Positions 1-8,747 of a stretch of DNA of 39,499 nt are shown here, piece by piece. The notes beneath the pieces are model-generated. The model was given only the letters and a program-made list of their open reading frames with translations. It did not search any database and was not told the DNA's origin. The stretch's first letter is position 1. Each line of letters opens with the position of its first letter. Source of the stretch: Gammaproteobacteria bacterium (GTDB lineage Bacteria > Pseudomonadota > Gammaproteobacteria > UBA9214); the NCBI GenBank assembly GCA_022340485.1, contig JAJDNX010000010.1, forward strand, positions 1 through 39,499. Direction: 5' to 3'. The translations under genes were made by a program, and so were the position numbers.

Positions 1-1218
1 GGCGGCGCATAGCAGGTTGATGATCAGGGCCGCGCCGATGATGTAGCCGATATTGGCGTTTCTGAACCAGACTGCTGAGATCACCGCGACCACCAGTGCC
101 CAGGCAATACCGTTGAGCGCGCTCACGGACAGTTCCTTGTACATCAACCAGCGGGCATTGCTGACACCGATTTGTCCCAGCGCCAGCCCGCGGATCACGA
201 TGATGAGTGTCTGGCTGCCGGCAATGCCGCCCATGCTGGCAACGATGGGCATCAGTACCGCCAGTGCCACCACCTGTTCAATGGTGGCCTGAAACAGTCC
301 GATGACCCAGGACGCCATGAACGCGGTTAACAGGTTGATCCCCAGCCAGATTGCACGCCGGCGCGCGCTCTTGATGACCGGCGCAAAGGTGTCATCCTCT
401 TCATCCAGACCGGCAAGGCTCAGCAGCGAGTGGTCGGCATCCTCACGGATCACGTCAACGACGTCATCGATGGTGATACGACCGATGAGCTTGCCGTCTT
501 CGTTGACCACCGCGGCCGACACCAGGTCGTGATTCTCGAACATTTTTGCAACTTCTGTATCCGGCATGTCCGCCGGAATGCCGGTAACGCTGGTGTTCAT
601 GATGTCGGCGACCAGCAGGTCCGGGGCATTGGTCAGCAATGCGCTCAGCGGTAACACGCCCTTGAAGTTGTCATCACGGTCAACCACGAACAGGCTGTCG
701 GTGGTGTCGGGTATATCAATGTGCAGACGAAGGTAACGCAGGACCACATCCAGTGTGACATCGGCACGTACTGTCACCACGTCGACGTTCATCAGGCCGC
801 CGGCGGTATCCTCGGGATAGTGCAGCACCGCAACCAGCCGGTCACGGTTCTGCTGGTCCATGGCTCTGAGGATTTCCTCGATGACCGGACCGGGAAGGTC
901 CTTGATCAGGTCAGCGAGGTCATCGGCGTCCAGTCCCTCCGTGGCGGCAACCAGGGCCTCGTTTTCCATGCCGTCAATGAGCCCGGCACGCACCTCGTCG
1001 TTGACCTGGACCAGTGTTTCGCCATGGTCATCCGGATCAACCAGCTCCCAGAGTAATTCACGCGGCCCGTGCGGGACCGATTCAATGAGGTCGGCGATTT
1101 CCCCGCTATGCAGGGTGCTGAGAAGGTCGCGAACCTCACTGGCAGCACCCGAGTCGAGTGCCTGGGTGACGAGCTCCAGCTGGGTTTCGGTTGTCTGCGT
1201 GTCTGCTGATTCTGTCAT
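1..1218 (-). CDS. mgtE: Magnesium transporter MgtE (3' end outside window)
   Basis: The frame opens with ATG at 1218 and stays open for 406 codons to the window edge, so the C-terminus is missing (the family is about 450 residues). The N-terminal half is the cytoplasmic MgtE_N helical domain, followed by a CBS pair (for example GRITIDDVVDVIREDAD) that senses Mg2+ in this family. Hydrophobic segments then begin near residue 285 (AIWLGINLLTAFMASWVIG, VVALAVLMPIVASMGG and two more). The pore-helix signature reads MPIVASMGGIAGSQT; many MgtE proteins have GGNAG(T/S)Q, so Ile stands where Asn is usual. Role by family: inner-membrane Mg2+ channel gated by intracellular Mg2+. It lies 112 bp downstream of ptsI on the same strand and may be read through from the PTS operon. 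Confidence 0.93.
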   Translation of the reverse strand, partial: MTESADTQTTETQLELVTQALDSGAASEVRDLLSTLHSGEIADLIESVPHGPRELLWELVDPDDHGETLVQVNDEVRAGLIDGMENEALVAATEGLDADDLADLIKDLPGPVIEEILRAMDQQNRDRLVAVLHYPEDTAGGLMNVDVVTVRADVTLDVVLRYLRLHIDIPDTTDSLFVVDRDDNFKGVLPLSALLTNAPDLLVADIMNTSVTGIPADMPDTEVAKMFENHDLVSAAVVNEDGKLIGRITIDDVVDVIREDADHSLLSLAGLDEEDDTFAPVIKSARRRAIWLGINLLTAFMASWVIGLFQATIEQVVALAVLMPIVASMGGIAGSQTLIIVIRGLALGQIGVSNARWLMYKELSVSALNGIAWALVVAVISAVWFRNANIGYIIGAALIINLLCAA

Positions 1219-1330
1219 GGCTGTAGGCAATCCCTGTTCTCAGAGGCAAATGGCACTCTGACGGACTGCGCGCAGTGTAACAGCAGGTTTCAGCTACGGT
1301 AAGGCTGGCGAGTTACCTGGAGTGTTTTTT

Positions 1331-3067
1331 TTAGTGGCTGTTATGGTTGAGCGAATCGACTCGGGCCGCAATCCAGCCGGGCTTGGTATTGTCCAGCAGT
1401 TCCTGCACCAGTGGCACGAGTGCGGTGATGGTACTGGCATTGATGACGTGCTTGACCTCCTGCAGGGCAGTGTGATGCATGCTGAACTCGGTCAGACCCA
1501 TGCCGAGCAACAAACGGGTGTAGCGCGGGTCGCCGGCCATTTCGCCGCACATGGAGACCGGCACGCCAGCAGAGGCACCGGCATCAATGGTCATCTTGAT
1601 GAGCTTCAGGACTGCTGGATGCAGCGGATCGTACAGATAGTTCACCTCGTCATCGACACGGTCTATCGCCAGCGTGTACTGGATCAGGTCGTTGGTACCG
1701 ATAGACAGAAAGTCCAGGTGACTGGCGAACTCGGAGGCGGACAGGGCGGCTGCGGGGACCTCGATCATGCCACCAATCTTGATGTCCGGGGAGAAGGCAA
1801 TCGCTTCGCGCTGCAATGCATTCTTGGTATCGTTGACCAGGCTCAGGACCTGGTGCAGTTCCTGGGTGTTGGACAGCATCGGCACCATGAGGCGCACCGG
1901 GCCATGTGCCGAGGCCCGCAGGATGGCGCGTAACTGTGGCTTGAACAGCGAATGGTTCTTCAGGCACAGGCGCACGGCGCGTAGACCCAGAGCCGGATTA
2001 CTGCAGCTTTGGTTGATGGTATCGGCCTGTTTGTCGGCGCCCATGTCAAGCGTGCGTATGGTCAGCGGCTTGCCCCGGAGTGCCTCGATCACGCTTACAT
2101 AGCAGTCGTACTGTTCTTCTTCATCCGGCGGTTCGCTGCGGTTCATATACAGGAACTCGGTGCGGTACAGGCCCACGCCATTGGCACTTTCACGGCTGAC
2201 CGCATCGATATCTTCCGGCAGTTCAATGTTCACCATCAAGGTGACGGGCATGCCGTCACGGGTGATTGCCGGGGAGTCGGTAAGCCGCTCCATCTGCAGC
2301 TTTCGCTGCTGTTCCAGTTGCTGGCGCTCGCGGTAGTGGTCCAGTATCTGTTCATCCGGTCCGGCGATGAGTATGCCTTGCAAACCGTCCAGGATGACGG
2401 TTTCACCATCGCGGATATAACGCCGTAAACCATGCGTGCCGACCAGCGCCGGGATCTGCATGCTGCGCGCAAGAATGGCGGTGTGCGACAAGGGGCCGCC
2501 ACACTCGGTTGCAAAGGCGCTGATGCCCTGGTGCTCAAGCAGCACGGTTTCGGCCGGCGTCAGGTCGTAGGCCAGCACGATCGCATTATCGAGTGGGGTA
2601 CCTTCAAAGTGTGCGTCGTCCTGCTCATAGTCGAGCAGGATCCGTTGCAGGCGGTTGATGACATGGTCAATATCATCACGGCGGGTGCGCAGGTAGGGGT
2701 CATCCATCTGTTCGAATACATCAACAACGGCATTGCGTTGCAGCTTCAGTGCCCACTCGGCATTACAGCCGCGTTCGCGGATGATTTCGACCGGTGTGGT
2801 GAGCAGGGTGGCGTCATCGAGCATCAGCAGGTGGGTATCGATGAACGCGGCAATATCCACCTGGGTGTTTTCCGGGATACGAACACGAATGTCCTGCAGT
2901 TGTTGCCGGGCGCAGTCAACGGCCTTCAGGTAGCGGGCGACTTCGTCCTCGATGAGATGTTTCGGGATGGCGCTTTCAAGGACTTCTACCGTGCCACGCA
3001 AGATGATATGTGCCTTGCCGATGGCAACCCCGCGGGAGACGCCGATTCCGGAAAGTGCCAGGCTCAT
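1331..3067 (-). CDS. ptsI: Phosphoenolpyruvate-protein phosphotransferase (enzyme I)
   Basis: A 578-residue cytoplasmic enzyme that takes phosphate from PEP and passes it to HPr. The phospho-accepting histidine is H195 in CGGPLSHTAILARSM. The C-terminal PEP-binding TIM barrel shows GTNDLIQYTLAIDR and the catalytic-cysteine motif SMCGEMAGDP. Length and domain order match standard EI. The ATG at 3067 follows purine-rich GGAGG and CAGGA stretches. It is last in the run ptsN-hprK-rapZ-EIIA-HPr-ptsI, 80 bp after HPr. No EIIB or EIIC gene is nearby, so its phosphate probably feeds regulation rather than sugar uptake. Confidence 0.96.
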   Translation of the reverse strand: MSLALSGIGVSRGVAIGKAHIILRGTVEVLESAIPKHLIEDEVARYLKAVDCARQQLQDIRVRIPENTQVDIAAFIDTHLLMLDDATLLTTPVEIIRERGCNAEWALKLQRNAVVDVFEQMDDPYLRTRRDDIDHVINRLQRILLDYEQDDAHFEGTPLDNAIVLAYDLTPAETVLLEHQGISAFATECGGPLSHTAILARSMQIPALVGTHGLRRYIRDGETVILDGLQGILIAGPDEQILDHYRERQQLEQQRKLQMERLTDSPAITRDGMPVTLMVNIELPEDIDAVSRESANGVGLYRTEFLYMNRSEPPDEEEQYDCYVSVIEALRGKPLTIRTLDMGADKQADTINQSCSNPALGLRAVRLCLKNHSLFKPQLRAILRASAHGPVRLMVPMLSNTQELHQVLSLVNDTKNALQREAIAFSPDIKIGGMIEVPAAALSASEFASHLDFLSIGTNDLIQYTLAIDRVDDEVNYLYDPLHPAVLKLIKMTIDAGASAGVPVSMCGEMAGDPRYTRLLLGMGLTEFSMHHTALQEVKHVINASTITALVPLVQELLDNTKPGWIAARVDSLNHNSH

Positions 3068-3147
3068 ATCCTGAATAATCCTCCATTTGCTGCAATGGTA
3101 CTGGCCCCTCGCGGTGAACTGTCCTGCCAGGTGGTGTTCCCTTGTTG

Positions 3148-3417
3148 CTATTCCTGCTCCCCGAAGCGGTTTTCAATCAGTTCAACCAGGCTGTCTGCCG
3201 CTTCAATTTCGTCGCTGCCCTGCGTCATGATAATCACCTCGGTGCCGCGTGATGCCGCCAGCATCATAACGCCCATAATACTTTTGCCATTGACTTGCTT
3301 GCCATTCCTGGTGAGATCGACTTTACTTGAAAAAGAGGAGGCCGTCGTAACGAATTTGGCAGCTGCCCTGGCATGCAGGCCGAGTTTATTGATGATGATA
3401 ACGGTTCTTTGCTGCAC
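3148..3417 (-). CDS. ptsH: Phosphocarrier protein HPr
   Basis: An 89-residue HPr. With the GTG start at 3417 the phospho-histidine in NKLGLHARAAAKFV is exactly H15 and the regulatory serine in GKSIMGVMM is exactly S46, the canonical numbering. This is why GTG is preferred to the upstream in-frame ATG at 3483, which would add 22 unrelated residues and overlap the EIIA gene. The start lies one base after the EIIA stop, so the genes are translationally coupled, with AAAAAGG as a probable ribosome site. S46 is the target of HPr kinase, whose gene (hprK) is in the same cluster. It shuttles phosphate from EI to EIIA proteins in the cytoplasm. Confidence 0.95.
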   Translation of the reverse strand: MQQRTVIIINKLGLHARAAAKFVTTASSFSSKVDLTRNGKQVNGKSIMGVMMLAASRGTEVIIMTQGSDEIEAADSLVELIENRFGEQE

Positions 3418-3418
3418 G

Positions 3419-3817
3419 TCAGGATACCTTTTTGCGGCTGGTGACAACGATGCCGTCACGGGCGCCATCGGCGGCCTTGTCACAGAGCGCTTCGAGGCTC
3501 ATGTCCGGGTAGTTGAGAATCCGTAACAGCATCGGGAGGTTGGCGCCCGAGATGACCCTTGCATTGTGTTGATCAATCAGCCGGTTGGCAATATTGCTGG
3601 GCGTGCTGCCATAGAGATCCGTTAATATCAGGACGCCTCCACCCTCATCGAGCTGGTCACAGAGCGCGCTTGCCTGTTCGAATAGGCGGTCGGGATCGCA
3701 GTTGGCGTCGACAGAAATGGATGCGGTGTGCAGCGGGCAGCCGCAGAGTATTTCCTTCGCCGCCTCCAGCATGTCATCGCCGAGGCTGCCGTGCATGATG
3801 AGTAACAGGCCTGTCAT
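3419..3817 (-). CDS. PTS EIIA component, mannose (Man) family
   Basis: A 132-residue single-domain EIIA of the mannose/fructose-sorbose family. The N-terminus MTGLLLIMHGSLGDDML carries the phosphorylatable H9 after the first beta strand. ILTDLYGSTPSNIANRL is the other conserved family motif. The chosen ATG at 3817 overlaps the rapZ TAA by one base (TAATG); a longer in-frame reading would lie inside rapZ and adds arginine/proline-rich sequence unlike the family. No mannose-type EIIB, EIIC or EIID is present, so this is an orphan EIIA. By comparison with similar clusters in other proteobacteria it probably receives phosphate from HPr for a regulatory task; its partner is unknown. Confidence 0.92.
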   Translation of the reverse strand: MTGLLLIMHGSLGDDMLEAAKEILCGCPLHTASISVDANCDPDRLFEQASALCDQLDEGGGVLILTDLYGSTPSNIANRLIDQHNARVISGANLPMLLRILNYPDMSLEALCDKAADGARDGIVVTSRKKVS

Positions 3818-4674
3818 TATTCCAGCTCCCGGTGCCGCTTCACGAGCTCTAGCGGCTGGCCCGCGAGGTGCTGTGCGAGTTTTTCCACCAGGTATACCGA
3901 GCGGTGCTGGCCGCCGGTACAACCGATCGCAATGGTTAGGTAGCTGCGGTTATCTGCCCTGAAGTGGGGTATCCATTCTGTCAGGAATCGATGCAAGTGC
4001 CTGTAGTACTCCTGTGCGATGGCTTCACCGTCAAGGTATTCGATGACTTTCCTGTCCATCCCGGTCAATGCCCGCAACGAGGGTTGCCAGTACGGGTTGG
4101 GCAGACAGCGTGCATCAAATACAAAGTCGGCATCTGCGGGTATGCCATGTTTGTAACCGAAGGAACGCAACAGCAGTGAAAAGCCACTGCTGTCGGGCTT
4201 GCCATGACACTCCATTACCAGGTCGCGCAACTGGTGAACATTGGTGCGGCTGGTATCAATGAACAGGTCCGCATTGGCCGCAATCGGCGTGAGCAGACGG
4301 CGTTCCATTTCGATGGCGTCTGCAAGCGGGGTACCCTTGCCAGATAACGGGTGTTTGCGCCGGGTTTCGCTGAAGCGTTTCAGCAAGGTCCCGTTATCTG
4401 CCTGCAGAAACAGGATCTTGCAATGGATGTCTTTGCTCTTCAGGCCGTTGATGATCTCCGGGAAGCGGCTGAGCTGGTTCGGATGATTGCGGGCATCGAT
4501 CCCAACTGCCACGTTGCCACCCTGGTTCTGTGGCTGTTTACTGATTTCCGTTGCAAAGGCATCCAGCAGGCTCACCGGAAGATTGTCAATGCAGTAGAAA
4601 TCGACATCCTCCAGTGCATGCAGGGCAATACTTTTACCGGAACCTGACAGGCCGCTGATGATCACCAGGTTCAT
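3817..4674 (-). CDS. rapZ: RNase adapter / P-loop nucleotide-binding protein RapZ
   Basis: 285 residues, matching the usual 284-290 of the YvcJ/RapZ family. The Walker A motif GLSGSGKS spans residues 8-15, and VGIDARN follows the second strand. The C-terminal half has the conserved block TIAIGCTGGQHRSVYLVE. In E. coli RapZ delivers the GlmZ sRNA to RNase E and so controls glucosamine-6-phosphate synthase; whether that sRNA circuit exists here cannot be seen. The ATG overlaps the hprK stop by four bases (ATGA) and its TAA overlaps the EIIA start, so it is embedded in a coupled operon with hprK and the PTS genes, as in many beta- and gammaproteobacteria. Confidence 0.95.
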   Translation of the reverse strand: MNLVIISGLSGSGKSIALHALEDVDFYCIDNLPVSLLDAFATEISKQPQNQGGNVAVGIDARNHPNQLSRFPEIINGLKSKDIHCKILFLQADNGTLLKRFSETRRKHPLSGKGTPLADAIEMERRLLTPIAANADLFIDTSRTNVHQLRDLVMECHGKPDSSGFSLLLRSFGYKHGIPADADFVFDARCLPNPYWQPSLRALTGMDRKVIEYLDGEAIAQEYYRHLHRFLTEWIPHFRADNRSYLTIAIGCTGGQHRSVYLVEKLAQHLAGQPLELVKRHRELE

Positions 4675-5612
4675 CGATGTGCGCTTTCCAGACGACGCTT
4701 CTGGCGTTCGATGAATGCCTGGCTGGCGTCATAGCCCTTGGCATTGAGGATGTGGTTGCGTACGGCGACCTCCAGCAGCACGGCGAGGTTTCTGCCGGGA
4801 CCTACCGGCAAGGTGACTTCCGGGATGTTGACATCCTGTATCTTGCGGATTCGCTTGCTGCCGTGCAGACGGTCGATCTGGGTGGCTTCCTCGATGTCCT
4901 GCAGCACCACGATCAGCCGCAGGTTGCGATGTGCCTTGATGGCGCCTGCGCCAAACATGGCACGTACGTTGAGGATGCCGAGTCCACGGACCTCGAGAAA
5001 GTCCTGCAGCATTTCCGGGCAGGTCCCGAGCAGGGTGTCCGGGGAAATCCTGGAGAACTCGGGTGCATCATCGGCGATCAGGCGGTGACCGCGGGTCAGC
5101 AGCTCCAGCGCCAGCTCGCTCTTGCCGATGCTGGAATCGCCGGTAATCAGCACCCCGGTGCCGAGAACCTCCATGAACACACCATGCAGGGTAATCTTGT
5201 CGGCGAAGTAGCTGGTCAGATAGTGCTGCAGGTTCTCGATGATGTCCTGGCTGGGCAACTTGCTCGACAACAGCGGAATCCCGCTTGCGGTTGCAGCTGC
5301 CTCCAGATCGGCCGGTGCCGGCAAGCCCTTGGCGATCACGACAAGCGTCGTTTGTCCCGAGAACAGCAGTGTAATGGTGTCCTTGCGGGAATTCTTTTTC
5401 AGTGAGTCGAGGTAGTCCAGTTCCTTGCTGCCCAGTATCTGAACGCGGTGCAAGGTAATCAGGTTCAGGTGGCCAACCAGCGAGGTATCAGGGGATGTCT
5501 CGCTGGAGGAATGCAGTGTCCTGTTTTTGTACTGTTCTCCTGCCAGCCATGTGAGTCCCAGTTTCTCCTGCAGGGCATTGTAGAGCGTCCCGATTTCAAG
5601 CGTAGTGCTCAT
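4671..5612 (-). CDS. hprK: HPr kinase/phosphorylase
   Basis: 313 residues from the ATG at 5612. This start overlaps the ptsN TGA by four bases (ATGA) and is preferred over an in-frame ATG eight codons upstream that would sit inside ptsN. The N-terminal domain (about 1-130) is followed by the kinase domain: Walker A GDSSIGKS at 158-165, the conserved H143 in TLHGVFMEVLG, and RGHRLIADD after the P-loop helix. The family phosphorylates and dephosphorylates Ser46 of HPr using ATP/PPi and Pi. HPr in this cluster keeps Ser46, so the pair is probably functional. In Firmicutes this drives catabolite repression; in proteobacteria with incomplete PTS its outputs vary. Confidence 0.95.
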   Translation of the reverse strand: MSTTLEIGTLYNALQEKLGLTWLAGEQYKNRTLHSSSETSPDTSLVGHLNLITLHRVQILGSKELDYLDSLKKNSRKDTITLLFSGQTTLVVIAKGLPAPADLEAAATASGIPLLSSKLPSQDIIENLQHYLTSYFADKITLHGVFMEVLGTGVLITGDSSIGKSELALELLTRGHRLIADDAPEFSRISPDTLLGTCPEMLQDFLEVRGLGILNVRAMFGAGAIKAHRNLRLIVVLQDIEEATQIDRLHGSKRIRKIQDVNIPEVTLPVGPGRNLAVLLEVAVRNHILNAKGYDASQAFIERQKRRLESAHR

Positions 5613-6079
5613 GCCGTGATGCGTTGTGACTCCCACCGGTACAACTGTTCGAGCAGGCAGTCACTGGATTCGCATGCCCGCAGTGCGGCACAGACCCCGG
5701 TGTTGCTGAATATTTCCGCGATGGTGGAGAGTACCTGCAGGTGCTCTTCGGTAGAGTCTTCCGGTACCAGTAATGCGAAAACAAGGTCAACCGCTTGTCC
5801 GTCAAAGGTGTCGAAGTCGACCGCTGTAGCCAGCTTGATGAGTGCACAGACCGGCTGTTCCAGGCCGGCCATCCTGCCGTGAGGAATGGCCACACCCTTA
5901 CCCAGGCCGGTGCTGCCCAGCTTTTCCCGGTTCAGCAATGAATCGAAAATTTCACGTGGTGACAGAACGGGTGAACAGCTCGCCAGCAGTTCGGCGAGCT
6001 GCTCAAGCAATCGCTTTTTGCTGCCAACATTGTCACGGCAGGCAACACGATCAGGACTGAGTAAATTGGTAATGTTCAT
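5609..6079 (-). CDS. ptsN: Nitrogen-regulatory PTS protein EIIA(Ntr)
   Basis: A 156-residue EIIA of the fructose/mannitol family, single domain. The active histidine is H67 in GLGKGVAIPHGRM, and PEDSTEEHLQVLSTIAEIF is the second conserved block. EIIA(Ntr) is a phosphorylation-dependent regulator (for example of K+ transport and stress responses in E. coli) rather than a sugar transporter component. Its place between hpf and hprK, close to rpoN, is the standard proteobacterial arrangement. No EI(Ntr) or NPr is in the window, so the phosphate source is probably the EI/HPr pair in the same cluster. Confidence 0.95.
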   Translation of the reverse strand: MNITNLLSPDRVACRDNVGSKKRLLEQLAELLASCSPVLSPREIFDSLLNREKLGSTGLGKGVAIPHGRMAGLEQPVCALIKLATAVDFDTFDGQAVDLVFALLVPEDSTEEHLQVLSTIAEIFSNTGVCAALRACESSDCLLEQLYRWESQRITA

Positions 6080-6126
6080 GTTGTATCCAGCAGATTTGTA
6101 AAAGCTCTGTGCAAGTGCTGCGCTGG

Positions 6127-6447
6127 TTACAGCTCTCTTGCGATGGAACCCTCACTACGGTGGTGGTCAGTCATTTTTTCCTTGTGCTTCTTTACCTGGC
6201 GGTCAAGCTTGTCGACCAGCGAATCGATCGCGGCGTACATGTTTTCCTGTTCTGCATCCGCGAATATACTGCCGCCGCTGACATGCATGGTTGCCTCGGC
6301 CTTATGGCGCAGTTTTTCCACACTCAGTACTACATGGGTGTCGGTGACATGGTCAAAATGGCGTTCCAGGCGTTCCATTTTATTATTGACATACGCACGC
6401 AGAGGATCTGTTAATTCGACATGATGTCCGGTCAGGTTGATTTTCAT
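6127..6447 (-). CDS. hpf: Ribosome hibernation promoting factor
   Basis: 106 residues starting MKINLTGHHVELTDPLRAYV at the ATG at 6447, preceded by a good Shine-Dalgarno (CAGGAG) six to eight bases upstream. This start is chosen over an in-frame codon ten residues earlier, which adds a basic tail not found in the family. It is the short HPF/YfiA fold (beta-alpha-beta-beta-beta-alpha), slightly longer than E. coli HPF (95), and lacks the C-terminal dimerization domain of long HPF. It binds the 30S subunit and promotes inactive 100S dimers in stationary phase. It sits 22 bp downstream of rpoN, as in most gammaproteobacteria. Confidence 0.95.
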   Translation of the reverse strand: MKINLTGHHVELTDPLRAYVNNKMERLERHFDHVTDTHVVLSVEKLRHKAEATMHVSGGSIFADAEQENMYAAIDSLVDKLDRQVKKHKEKMTDHHRSEGSIAREL

Positions 6448-6469
6448 TGGGATACTCCTGTGTTGGCGC

Positions 6470-7921
6470 CTAGGCAAGGCGCTTTCGTTCGTTGGATGGT
6501 GATATGGAAAGTGATTCCCGGTACTTCGCGATCGTCCTTCTTGCTACATTGATACCTTGCTCGGCGAGCACACTCGCCATCTTGCTGTCGCTGAGCGGCT
6601 TGGCCGGGTTCTCGGCGGCAACCAGTTTCTTGATGATGGCCCGGATGGCGGTGGCCGAGCATTCGCCGCCGGATTCCGTGCTGACGTGGCTGGAGAAAAA
6701 GTACTTGAATTCGTAAATTCCACGCGGTGTGTGCATGTACTTGCGGGTAGTGACGCGGGAAACGGTTGATTCATGCATTTCTATGGCATCGGCCACACTG
6801 CGCAGCACCATTGGCCGCATGGCTTCCTCGCCATGTTCGAAAAAGGCATGCTGCCGTTCCACGATGCAGCTGGATACCTTCAGCAAGGTCTCATGACGGC
6901 TTTGCAGGCTTTTCAGAAACCAGCGTGCCTCCTGCAGATTGTCGCGTAAATAGCTGTTGTCCTTGCTGTTGTTGCCGCGCTTGATCATGTTGGCGTACAG
7001 TTTGTTGATGCGCAGTTTCGGGGTCGCATCGCTATTCAACTCAACCTGCCATCGGTCATTCTTCTTGACGACGTAGACATCCGGGATAATGTATTCAGGC
7101 TCGGCAGTGTCGAATGCCGATCCGGGACGGGGGTTGAGCGACTGGATCAGGTGGATAACATGTTGTAAATCATCGGTCGCCAGTTTCATCTTGCTGGCAA
7201 GCCGGGTGTAATTGCGGCTGCTGAGCAGGTTGAAGTGATCGCGGACCAGCAGTCGTGCTTCCTTCAGCCAGGGAGTGTCCGCATCAAACTGCTGCAGTTG
7301 CAGTTGCAGATTTTCCCTGAGGTCCTGTGCAGCGACTCCGATAGGATCGAACTGCTGGATACGGTGCAGTACCGCGCGGACTTCATCGAGTTCGATCCCC
7401 AGTCGTTCATCCAGCTGCTTGTGGATCTCGGCTATGCTGGTTGTCAGGTAGCCATCTGTATCGATCGCATCAATGATGTTGCGGGCAATATGCTGGTCGG
7501 TATCTGAAAAGTGTGTCAGTTCGAGTTGCCAGAGCAGGTGATCATGCAGCCCCTCACCACTGACCGTGACGGTCTCCATGATGTCGCGACCACTATCGGG
7601 GTCCGGTGTGCTGTAGCTGGTCGCGCCGGTATCAAAGACATCTTCCCAGCTGCTGTCAGTGGGCAGTTCATCCGGTATGGTCTCGGTATGCTCTGTGGAT
7701 TGCAGCGGGCTTTCCCTTTCCGATCCGTTTGCGCCACTGGCAGCATCCTGCACCTCATTGTTGCCGCTTTCTTCCTGTTCCAGCATGGGATTTGACTCGA
7801 GCGCCTCCTGCACCTCGCTCTGCAGTTCCAGGGTGGAAAGCTGTAACAGGCGAATCGCCTGCTGCAGCTGCGGTGTCATGGTCAGGTGTTGACCGATTCT
7901 GAGTTGAAGAGATTGCTTCAT
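6470..7921 (-). CDS. rpoN: RNA polymerase sigma-54 factor
   Basis: 483 residues. Region I is glutamine/leucine rich ([19 protein letters not shown]) and is followed by an acidic region II near residues 50-120. The core-binding domain comes next, then the HTH ([19 protein letters not shown]), and the C-terminal RpoN box reads [10 protein letters not shown], one residue from the consensus ARRTVAKYRE. It directs polymerase to -24/-12 promoters and needs an AAA+ activator. The upstream 100 bp contain a possible -24/-12 element on the same strand, suggesting autoregulation (separate entry). hpf and ptsN follow closely. Confidence 0.97.
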   Translation of the reverse strand: MKQSLQLRIGQHLTMTPQLQQAIRLLQLSTLELQSEVQEALESNPMLEQEESGNNEVQDAASGANGSERESPLQSTEHTETIPDELPTDSSWEDVFDTGATSYSTPDPDSGRDIMETVTVSGEGLHDHLLWQLELTHFSDTDQHIARNIIDAIDTDGYLTTSIAEIHKQLDERLGIELDEVRAVLHRIQQFDPIGVAAQDLRENLQLQLQQFDADTPWLKEARLLVRDHFNLLSSRNYTRLASKMKLATDDLQHVIHLIQSLNPRPGSAFDTAEPEYIIPDVYVVKKNDRWQVELNSDATPKLRINKLYANMIKRGNNSKDNSYLRDNLQEARWFLKSLQSRHETLLKVSSCIVERQHAFFEHGEEAMRPMVLRSVADAIEMHESTVSRVTTRKYMHTPRGIYEFKYFFSSHVSTESGGECSATAIRAIIKKLVAAENPAKPLSDSKMASVLAEQGINVARRTIAKYRESLSISPSNERKRLA

Positions 7922-7965
7922 ATAGTTTTATTTTGGAACAAATGTGAAGTCACACTGCTCATGAT

Positions 7966-8009
7966 AAAAGTATAGTGCATAATCCATGCCACACAATAGA
8001 TATACTTTT
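7966..8009 (-). promoter_or_regulatory. Candidate rpoN promoter: -24/-12 element inside a 9-bp inverted repeat
   Basis: On the minus strand 7991-7976 reads TGGCATGGATTATGCA, which has the invariant GG-N10-GC spacing of sigma-54 promoters (consensus TGGCACG-N4-TTGCA, 10 of 12 specified positions match). It would start transcription about 44 bases before rpoN. The same stretch also fits a weak sigma-70 promoter (TTGTGT, 16-bp spacer, TATACT). It is enclosed by perfect 9-bp inverted arms AAAAGTATA (7966-7974) and TATACTTTT (8001-8009). The element is seen in the sequence; its use is inference. Confidence 0.45.
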
Positions 8010-8021
8010 ACCGCTATGTGC

Positions 8022-8747
8022 CTATAAACGGAATTCATTACCCAGGTAAACGTCACGCACGTGCTGGTCATTGAGGACTTCATCCGGTGTGCCGGCGGCA
8101 ATGACTTTCCCGGCGTTCAGGATGTAGGCATGGTGACAGATTCCGAGCATTTCGCGGACGTTGTGGTCCGTGATCAATACCCCGATATTGCGGTCACAAA
8201 GGTGCCCGATGATGTGCTGGATATCGATCACCGAGATCGGGTCAACCCCGGCAAACGGCTCGTCCAGCAGGATGAAGCGCGGGTTGGCCGCCAGTGCACG
8301 TGCAATTTCAACGCGCCGGCGCTCGCCGCCGGAGAGACTGATGCCCGGTTGCCCGGCCAGGTGTCCAATGTGTAGTTCATGCAACAGTGACTCAAGTAAT
8401 TCCTTGCGCTTTGCCTTGTTGAGGTCCTTGCGGATCTCGAGTACTGCCATAATATTGTCTGCAACCGACAATTTTCTGAATACCGAGGCCTCCTGGGGCA
8501 GATAACCCAGTCCATAGGCGGCGCGCTGGTGCATGGGCAGGCAGGTGAGGTCGATATCGTCCAGTTCAATGCGGCCCTCACCGCAGGGTATCAGGCCGAC
8601 AATCATGTAGAAACAGGTGGTCTTGCCGGCACCGTTCGGGCCCAGCAGACCGACGACCTGGCCGCTGCTGATCGTCAGCGAGACATCATCCACCACGCGT
8701 CGCGAGTGGTAACGCTTGCCGAGACTGATTGCGTTCAGGACGCTCAC
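8022..8747 (-). CDS. lptB: LPS export ABC transporter ATP-binding protein LptB
   Basis: A 241-residue ABC ATPase. Walker A is GPNGAGKTT (36-44), the Q-loop lies in [11 protein letters not shown], the signature is [15 protein letters not shown], and Walker B is [12 protein letters not shown], followed by the H-loop ITDHNVRE. LptB energizes extraction of lipopolysaccharide from the inner membrane with LptFG (not in this window) and hands it to LptC and LptA. The start is a GTG overlapping the lptA TGA by four bases (GTGA), so it is coupled to lptA. It is the last gene before rpoN. Confidence 0.96.
   Translation of the reverse strand: MSVLNAISLGKRYHSRRVVDDVSLTISSGQVVGLLGPNGAGKTTCFYMIVGLIPCGEGRIELDDIDLTCLPMHQRAAYGLGYLPQEASVFRKLSVADNIMAVLEIRKDLNKAKRKELLESLLHELHIGHLAGQPGISLSGGERRRVEIARALAANPRFILLDEPFAGVDPISVIDIQHIIGHLCDRNIGVLITDHNVREMLGICHHAYILNAGKVIAAGTPDEVLNDQHVRDVYLGNEFRL

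Noticed and set aside
1323-1331. T-run between mgtE and ptsI as a terminator
   Set aside because: The T-run is on the plus strand whereas both genes are on the minus strand, and the nearby GGTAA/TTACC stem is weak.
2432-3526. Long plus-strand open frame opposite ptsI and HPr (364 codons)
   Set aside because: It is antisense to two unmistakable genes and its translation has no family signature; it is open because of the codon use on the real strand.
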